DNA of 64,000 nt from Thermoprotei archaeon (GTDB lineage Archaea > Thermoproteota > Thermoprotei > QMSL01 > B3-G16), in contig JAGGXX010000027.1 in assembly GCA_021162845.1 (NCBI GenBank), positions 60,957 through 124,956 on the forward strand, given 5' to 3'. Positions 58,201 to 64,000 of the stretch are shown here, piece by piece (the first letter of the stretch is position 1; every line of letters begins with the position of its first letter). Under the pieces are notes generated by a model that saw only the letters and a program-made list of their open reading frames with translations, was not told the origin of the DNA and ran no database searches. The position numbers and the translations under genes are program-made.

Positions 58201-59082
58201 ATGGACGATCTAATCGAAGCCCTGGGCTTTGATGGGAAGGATAGGCTTCTCATAATTCATGCCGATGATGTAGGGATGTGCCATTCCGTTAATGAGGCTA
58301 CGTTTTCCGCATTATCGTACGAGATAGTTACATGCGGTAGCCTTATGATGCCCTGCCCCTGGGTACTTGAGGCCGCTGAGCTTACCAAGAAATATGGGTT
58401 CGATGCCGGTGTGCATGTCACACTTAACAGTGAGTGGGAGCATTATAAATGGCCTCCTATCTCATCCGATGGACATAGCACATTAGTCGATGAATATGGC
58501 TATCTCTGGCGTAGCGTAGAGGAGGTGGTAGCTCATGCGGTGCCCTCTGAGGTCGAGAAGGAGGTAGAGGCTCAGGTGATTAGGGCGTTTAAAATGGGGA
58601 TAGAGCCCTCGCATATAGATACTCATATGGGGACCGTATACGCTAAGCCGGAATTCTTCATGGCATATGTGAGGATTGCTGATAGACATAGGATACCGCC
58701 TATGTTAGTGAAGCCCTCAGAGGAGATGATAATGAGGGCTAGGAAAATGGGCTTAGAGATCGAGAGCCTTAAGAAGGCTATAGTAGAATCTCGCTGGCCT
58801 AAACTCGATATGCTCATGGCAGGGATACCCGGAGTTACATTAGATGATAAAAGGAGGGCATTAAGGCAGTTCTTGAGAGGTGTGAAAGGAGGCATGGTGG
58901 TTCAGGTGATAGTCCACTTAGGCTTAGACACGCCGGAACTACGTGCTATCATGCCTCGGAGCTATCCCTCACGGGTTAATGAGTATAAGCTAGTGACGGA
59001 TAATGAAACGCGTAAGCTGATAGAGGAATTAGGATTCCAGCTCATAGGATGGCGGGAGATAAAGAAGGCGACTATGAGATAG
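58201..59082 (+). CDS. YdjC/ChbG family carbohydrate deacetylase
   Basis: LLIIHADDVGMCHSVNEAT; GFDAGVHVTLNSEW; PSHIDTHMG. Confidence 0.9.
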   Translation: MDDLIEALGFDGKDRLLIIHADDVGMCHSVNEATFSALSYEIVTCGSLMMPCPWVLEAAELTKKYGFDAGVHVTLNSEWEHYKWPPISSDGHSTLVDEYGYLWRSVEEVVAHAVPSEVEKEVEAQVIRAFKMGIEPSHIDTHMGTVYAKPEFFMAYVRIADRHRIPPMLVKPSEEMIMRARKMGLEIESLKKAIVESRWPKLDMLMAGIPGVTLDDKRRALRQFLRGVKGGMVVQVIVHLGLDTPELRAIMPRSYPSRVNEYKLVTDNETRKLIEELGFQLIGWREIKKATMR

Positions 59083-59113
59083 GCCCCATAGACGGTATGA
59101 CTGTCCTTGCATG

Positions 59114-60481
59114 TCATAACGTCAGGAGCTCTACGAAGTGCTTTTTCGTTGCCTGGAGGCCATATGTGGCTATCACGATATCACCCTTATTAAGAAGTCC
59201 TTCGTTTAGGGCTTTTTCGATGGTATTCTGAATGCCCTGTGCATATGTTTTGGCAGGTATCCTTAAGGGCTTGAGACCCCAAAGCGCATTAAGCATGTGG
59301 GCGACCTTCTCATGAGGGGTCCCTATAAACGCCGAAACACCTGGTCTATATTTCGCTATCCGGAAGCCTGTCTTTCCGCTCATAGTATATATTATGAGCC
59401 TCGCCCCTAAATCCTCAGCCAGCGTAACTATCCCCTCAGCAAAGCGGTCTCTGACATCCGATGCGATCACATGTACCTTTACGTTTGTATCAGCGGTTCT
59501 CACTATCCGATCGAGCCATTTGACAGCTCTGACTGGATAGCGGCCTATAGCCGTCTCTCCTGTTAGGAGAAGAGAATCAACTCCTTCCCTAACGGCCGTG
59601 TATATATCGTTTACCTCGGCTCTAGTTGGCGTGTTAGAGTATATCATCGACTCTAGGATCTGAGTAGCGATCATAATCGGCTTACCCATGCTAAGCGTCA
59701 TATCAGCTATTCGTTCCTGTAACTGGGGCACTACCTCTAAGCCAAAATGGAGCCCTAGGTCGCCCCTTGCCACCATTATATAATCGGCTTCCTTCACGAT
59801 CTCTTTAAGGTTCTTGACGGCGCTTGGGACTTCTATCTTCGCTAATATCATGCCTCGAAAACCGTATCCTTCAGCGACTTTCCTCACTTTTCGCACATCA
59901 TCGGCCTCTCGAACATAGCTTATAGCGAGAACATCTAGGTCCATCTTAGCTACCAGTTCTATACATCTAACATCCTTTTCAGTCGGTGCTTCAATCCTGT
60001 ATTCTTTGTCCTTTATGACCAGGGCTTTCCCCTCGCTTAGCTTACCGCCTGATAGCGGTTCAGCTAAGACCTCTTTCCTCCCCTGCTTCACCACCCTTAG
60101 CCTTATCCTGCCGTCATCCGCGAGTATCATGTCATCGACTTCTACACGATCAAAGAACTCCTCATGCGGAATGGGGATTCCCTCTGATGGAGGCTTATAT
60201 CCCAGTACTAGCTTAATCTTAGTGCCGGGCATAAGCTTTACAGGAGCATGGATTTTGCCTATTCTGACACTGGGACCTTGCAGATCTCCAATGTACGTTA
60301 TCAGGAGAGAATGCTGGTTCTCTAGGCGTTTAATCATCTTAACCCATGCTCTCCACTCCTTCTCAGTCCCATGGGAGAAGTTTATCCTCACGCCATTCAC
60401 ATAAAGTAGTAGGCGTCTTAGTACCCCTTCTGATGAGGAGGAGGGGCCTATTGTGGCGAAAATCTTAGTACGCCTATACAA
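59114..60481 (-). CDS. pyk: Pyruvate kinase
   Basis: RTKIFATIGPSS; GVRINFSHGTEKEW; LAKIEVPSAVKNLKEIVKEADYIMVARGDLGLHFGLEVVPQLQERI; TQILESMIYSNTPTRAEVNDIYTAVREGVDSLLLTGETAIGRYP. Confidence 0.97.
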   Translation of the reverse strand: MYRRTKIFATIGPSSSSEGVLRRLLLYVNGVRINFSHGTEKEWRAWVKMIKRLENQHSLLITYIGDLQGPSVRIGKIHAPVKLMPGTKIKLVLGYKPPSEGIPIPHEEFFDRVEVDDMILADDGRIRLRVVKQGRKEVLAEPLSGGKLSEGKALVIKDKEYRIEAPTEKDVRCIELVAKMDLDVLAISYVREADDVRKVRKVAEGYGFRGMILAKIEVPSAVKNLKEIVKEADYIMVARGDLGLHFGLEVVPQLQERIADMTLSMGKPIMIATQILESMIYSNTPTRAEVNDIYTAVREGVDSLLLTGETAIGRYPVRAVKWLDRIVRTADTNVKVHVIASDVRDRFAEGIVTLAEDLGARLIIYTMSGKTGFRIAKYRPGVSAFIGTPHEKVAHMLNALWGLKPLRIPAKTYAQGIQNTIEKALNEGLLNKGDIVIATYGLQATKKHFVELLTL

Positions 60482-60597
60482 GACTCAATACCGCTTATAG
60501 GTTGACGCCCAGTGTTAAAAAAACTAACCTAAAGTCCTTAAGTACTATCCGGACGAGATCCGCGCTGAAGGAAATCCGTGTACGCTAGTACTTTTTC

Positions 60598-60613
60598 TGA
60601 CGCATATGCGTCA
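60598..60613. promoter_or_regulatory. Perfect 16-bp palindrome TGACGCATATGCGTCA (18 bp with flanking C/G), upstream of pyruvate kinase
   Basis: Read directly; identical core at 62863-62878. Confidence 0.7.
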
Positions 60614-60769
60614 GTATACTTCGCTAGAAGGTTTCCTGGACCATAAATTATGCATCCCTTATCTCCACTCTCATTTCACCGGAAGGTTCGGACTTCCCCC
60701 TTAAACAAAATCAATCTCAAAAACAAGTTATTTAGCCCCCCTAATGTGAACCGGACAGATGGGTAAAAA

Positions 60770-61876
60770 CTATTCCAATATGGGCTCGATGTACCTCTTG
60801 ATCATTCTCCTTACGTATTGATGTTGTTCATATGTCACTGAGGGCTTGCCGTAAATGGCCCGCATGCTATCCTCGAACTCGCCCTTAGGTATTCTGTCCT
60901 CCTCCCTACACGGTTTTGAGAACTCCTTATGAGGCTCCTCCTGGTACCAATAGGCTACGCTTGAGTAGTCCGCCTCCACTTCATCATATTCCCCATGATG
61001 AACCCTAACGGATATGCGCCTGTAGAAGGGTATAGGGTCGAATATGTGAAATCTGAAGCAGGACGTCCTGAAGCGCCTCTCGTCCTTTATTAATATGCCA
61101 TGGGTCATGGCCGCGTAGACCCCATGAAGGAAGTACCACCCACTTAGGAAGTAGTCCTCGGTACCTGTGGAGCCGTATGATAGGGTCTCCTCATCGTCAA
61201 CCTTAACCTCAAAATTCCCCTCAAGATATGTGAAGCCCCTTTCGCGCCTTAAGGACTGCATGTTAAGCCGGGTTCCAGTATAGAAGCCCTTACCCTCGGC
61301 CTCCAATATCGTATAAGGCTTCCCCTCTTGCGTCGGATTTTCCCTGCGCCACTTAGCATGGAATCTAAGCTTAACGTCGTCCAGACCTTCTTCAAATACG
61401 TAGTAACCGATCATGGCATAAAAGCTGCTTATAGGTTCATTACTGGCGTTTATCACCTCTATCTTGCACGACTCGCTGAAGGGCATAGGGATGAAGCTAT
61501 AGTATCCGCCGCTCGTCTCGCCTAGGAGAAGGGTACTGTGATGCTTGTACTCACCATAGCCCGCTCCCACGAAGTCCCCCAAGGGGACATCAACGCTTGG
61601 ATTCCCCTCCCCATCCCAGTATATGTTCAATATGGCGTTCCTGAGTATGTAGCGATCCCTCGATCGAAGCGTGAACCATATCGAAGCTATGCACCCCGCT
61701 CCCTTCACATCGAGTAGCGTAAACCTCTCACCCGGTTCTATAGGAACCCAGTCAAGCCATCTCTCAACCCTACCTAGAGGGGATGGCGATGCAGGTGGGG
61801 GATGTTTACCCGTCGTTGATGCATATCGCATTCTAGCCTTTTTGATAAAAGGAAGATTGAATAGATTCAAAAGCAT
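60770..61876 (-). CDS. DUF2961 / GH172-like protein
   Basis: DVKGAGCIASIWFTLRS; VPLGDFVGAGYGEYKHHSTLLLGETSGGYYSFIPMPFSESCKIEVIN; YGSTGTEDYFLSGWYF. Confidence 0.88.
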   Translation of the reverse strand: MLLNLFNLPFIKKARMRYASTTGKHPPPASPSPLGRVERWLDWVPIEPGERFTLLDVKGAGCIASIWFTLRSRDRYILRNAILNIYWDGEGNPSVDVPLGDFVGAGYGEYKHHSTLLLGETSGGYYSFIPMPFSESCKIEVINASNEPISSFYAMIGYYVFEEGLDDVKLRFHAKWRRENPTQEGKPYTILEAEGKGFYTGTRLNMQSLRRERGFTYLEGNFEVKVDDEETLSYGSTGTEDYFLSGWYFLHGVYAAMTHGILIKDERRFRTSCFRFHIFDPIPFYRRISVRVHHGEYDEVEADYSSVAYWYQEEPHKEFSKPCREEDRIPKGEFEDSMRAIYGKPSVTYEQHQYVRRMIKRYIEPILE

Positions 61877-61959
61877 TTAAGTCACCAATTTCAACTTAAA
61901 TCATGACGATATAAGCTTTCCACTTGACTGCAATATATGCCTTCATCCTCATTTTGGCC

Positions 61960-62760
61960 TCAGCTAGTCCCTTCGGTGAGCTTATTATAGTATCCCTCAA
62001 GGATACCCTCGGAGAGCTTATCCTCCTTGATCTTCCTGATCAGCTCGCTTAGCCTCTCCACCCATGTACTGAATAGCTCCTTGCCCTTTTCAGCGTTAGC
62101 CTTACTGGGCTCCCCTACATAGCCCTCTAGGGCATAACCTATCCAATCTACTGGGGTCTCAACCCACTCAGCTACTGAACGGGGACCAAGCCTAGCCTTT
62201 CCTTTGGGGATCTTCTCCTCCTTGATAAGCTCAGGGTAGGTATAGGCGACGAGGCTCGTCTCTATCTCACCAGCATGTCCTACGACATCGCTTTCCCTTA
62301 CCCTCTCTATAACATCGCTTATCAAGCCCCATGGCTCAGCTATTACGTAAACTACGTATCTCCTCCTCTTGTTCAGGACTTCCCTCACAAAGAGCCTTAA
62401 GGGCCGTATATTGCCTCCATGACCGTTAAGCAGGATTATCTTCTTAAACCCCATTCTACCTAGCTCCTCACATATCTCCTCCAATAGCCTCAGAAAGGTC
62501 CTCCCCGTTAAGGATATAGTCCCCGGAAAGTGCCTGTTCTCGGGGACATAAGCGTAATAGAGCGGTGGTAGCACTACGACCTTCTCCCTTTTAGCGACCT
62601 CAAGTGCTACTTTATGTATGACTAGTGCATCGGTTCCTAGTGGCAAATGGGGGCCATGTACCTCTAAGCTTCCGATGGGCACTACCGGTATATAACCTTC
62701 CTTCACCATCTCCTCTATATCCCCGTAAGTCAGCCCCTCCCATCTCATCTCGTTCACCAT
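61960..62760 (-). CDS. Creatininase-family amidohydrolase
   Basis: PVVPIGSLEVHGPHLPLGTDALV; IILLNGHGGNIRPLRLFVREV; GHAGEIETSLVAY. Confidence 0.93.
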   Translation of the reverse strand: MVNEMRWEGLTYGDIEEMVKEGYIPVVPIGSLEVHGPHLPLGTDALVIHKVALEVAKREKVVVLPPLYYAYVPENRHFPGTISLTGRTFLRLLEEICEELGRMGFKKIILLNGHGGNIRPLRLFVREVLNKRRRYVVYVIAEPWGLISDVIERVRESDVVGHAGEIETSLVAYTYPELIKEEKIPKGKARLGPRSVAEWVETPVDWIGYALEGYVGEPSKANAEKGKELFSTWVERLSELIRKIKEDKLSEGILEGYYNKLTEGTS

Positions 62761-62862
62761 GAGTGTTATTAATGAGCGATGAGTCTATATAATTTCAGAC
62801 ATCTTCAAAGAACATCAGGCTGTTTGATGCAGTTTATGTGACGATGACCGTTGCTTCCTTTT

Positions 62863-62878
62863 TGACGCATATGCGTCA
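62863..62878. promoter_or_regulatory. Second copy of palindrome TGACGCATATGCGTCA in divergent creatininase/ThuA intergenic region
   Basis: Read directly; preceded by CTTTTT as in first copy. Confidence 0.7.
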
Positions 62879-62995
62879 GAATTTTCACGCAATGTAATGT
62901 TGTTGCATAGTCAACGTTCCTTAAAGTCCTCCCCACCTTAATAACGGCTTTTTTACCATAATAAAGTAAGATAACTTATAGGGGGAGGGCAAAAA

Positions 62996-63664
62996 ATGGA
63001 CCGGATATTGGTCTTAACGCACTCAGCAGGCTTCAGACATAGCTACATACCAACTGCCGTGGAGGTACTAACCAGACTTGGCAAACGCACTGGATCATTC
63101 GAAGTATATGCTACTGATGAATGCCGGGAACTAACATCTGACCTCCTTAGGAGCTGTTCTGCCGTTCTCTTCATGACCTCAGGCGAGCTCCCGCTAAGTG
63201 AAGGCCAGAAGAGGGCGCTATTAGAGTTCGTACATGAGGGTGGTGGCTTCGTGGGCGTGCATAACGCCTCAGATACCCTATATGGATTCCCGGAATACGG
63301 TGAGATGCTGGGGGGATACTTTAACGGTCATCCCTGGACCCAAGAGGTTTATGTGATAGTAGAGGATGGAAGTCATCCGTCCACAAGGCATCTACCCAGG
63401 AGATTCAAGGTTTTCGAGGAGGTATACACTTTCAGGGAATGGAGCAGGGAGAAAACGCATGTACTCATAAGCTTGGATGCGTCATCCGTCGATTTAAGTA
63501 AGGGCAATAGAGCGGACAACGATTACGCCCTGGCATGGTGTCATGAATATGGGAGGGGACGGGTCTTCTACACAGCTTTCGGACACTTCCCTAGGCTCTG
63601 GAGGGAAAAATGGTTCCAGGAACACCTTCTAGGAGGGATACTCTGGGTCATGAGAAAGGCCTAA
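62996..63664 (+). CDS. ThuA-domain (trehalose utilisation-like) protein
   Basis: VLVLTHSAGFRHSYIPTAVEVL; EGGGFVGVHNASDTLYGFPEYGEMLGGYFNGHPW; GRVFYTAFGHFP. Confidence 0.92.
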   Translation: MDRILVLTHSAGFRHSYIPTAVEVLTRLGKRTGSFEVYATDECRELTSDLLRSCSAVLFMTSGELPLSEGQKRALLEFVHEGGGFVGVHNASDTLYGFPEYGEMLGGYFNGHPWTQEVYVIVEDGSHPSTRHLPRRFKVFEEVYTFREWSREKTHVLISLDASSVDLSKGNRADNDYALAWCHEYGRGRVFYTAFGHFPRLWREKWFQEHLLGGILWVMRKA

Positions 63665-63704
63665 ATGTGTCGTGCTCGAGCTTCCTTTAAATCGCACGTT
63701 TTGC

Positions 63705-64000
63705 TTAATACCAGCCGAGCAATCTCGCTACTTTTAGGAGGTCATCAGACACTACCTTTATCGTCCTCGGCCCTAAACGCTTGACCTGCGGCATCTTCGC
63801 AATGGGTTCAGCGAAGTGAGGATGCATGTACTCTACGATCACCTCGACGGGTCTTCTAAAGGTGAACGGTTTCAGTTCACTAGCCCTATTAACCGCCCTC
63901 CTCGCTGCTTCCTTGATGATAGCTCTGGCCTTAGCTGGAGCTAGGCATAGCGCATCAGTTCTGCTCAGACCCTCCTTAACAATAGCCGCCTCTATATTCC
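63705..64000 (-). CDS. M55 D-aminopeptidase-like protein (C-terminal part, runs off window)
   Basis: Reverse translation ...NIEAAIVKEGLSRTDALCLAPAKARAIIKEAARRAVNRASELKPFTFRRPVEVIVEYMHPHFAEPIAKMPQVKRLGPRTIKVVSDDLLKVARLLGWY*. Confidence 0.7.
   Translation of the reverse strand, partial: NIEAAIVKEGLSRTDALCLAPAKARAIIKEAARRAVNRASELKPFTFRRPVEVIVEYMHPHFAEPIAKMPQVKRLGPRTIKVVSDDLLKVARLLGWY

Overview
This 64-kb window is a gene-dense archaeal chromosome segment. Archaeal identity rests on ribosomal proteins L6 and L40e, pyruvoyl-dependent arginine decarboxylase and AsnC/Lrp regulators; the lineage is probably TACK/Thermoproteota, but I cannot prove this from the window. From left to right: (i) a biotin-dependent acyl-CoA carboxylase locus cut by the window edge; (ii) a minus-strand block of surface-glycan genes preceded by a family-5 peptide/sugar ABC transporter whose binding protein appears circularly permuted; (iii) a mixed housekeeping region with EndoIII, YjbQ, Lrp, L40e, L6 and a pair of unusual HhH-GPD/FeS-like proteins; (iv) FtsX-like permease, transglutaminase, PdaD and ArgF; (v) a complete complex I-like gene set (NuoA,B,C,D,H,I,J-split,K,L,M,N; no EFG). 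Its NuoD and NuoB homologues keep [NiFe]-hydrogenase motifs (RICGIC...DPCIAC; CNGCDIE), and hypD/E/C/F plus a hydrogenase maturation protease follow immediately; (vi) transporters (DMT, MFS, Liv branched-chain amino acid ABC); (vii) a carbohydrate/peptide utilisation region with GH4 (in-frame stop), YdjC/ChbG, pyruvate kinase, GH172/DUF2961, creatininase family, ThuA and M55 D-aminopeptidase. Two intergenic copies of a perfect 16-bp palindrome TGACGCATATGCGTCA lie in this last region. The best candidate for an under-described system is the complex I-sized membrane [NiFe]-hydrogenase, which automated annotation would probably call NADH-quinone oxidoreductase. Second is the circularly permuted binding protein paired with a permease carrying a large inserted domain. 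No CRISPR arrays, rRNAs, convincing tRNAs or transposases were seen. All calls come from reading the sequence; no database searches were run.
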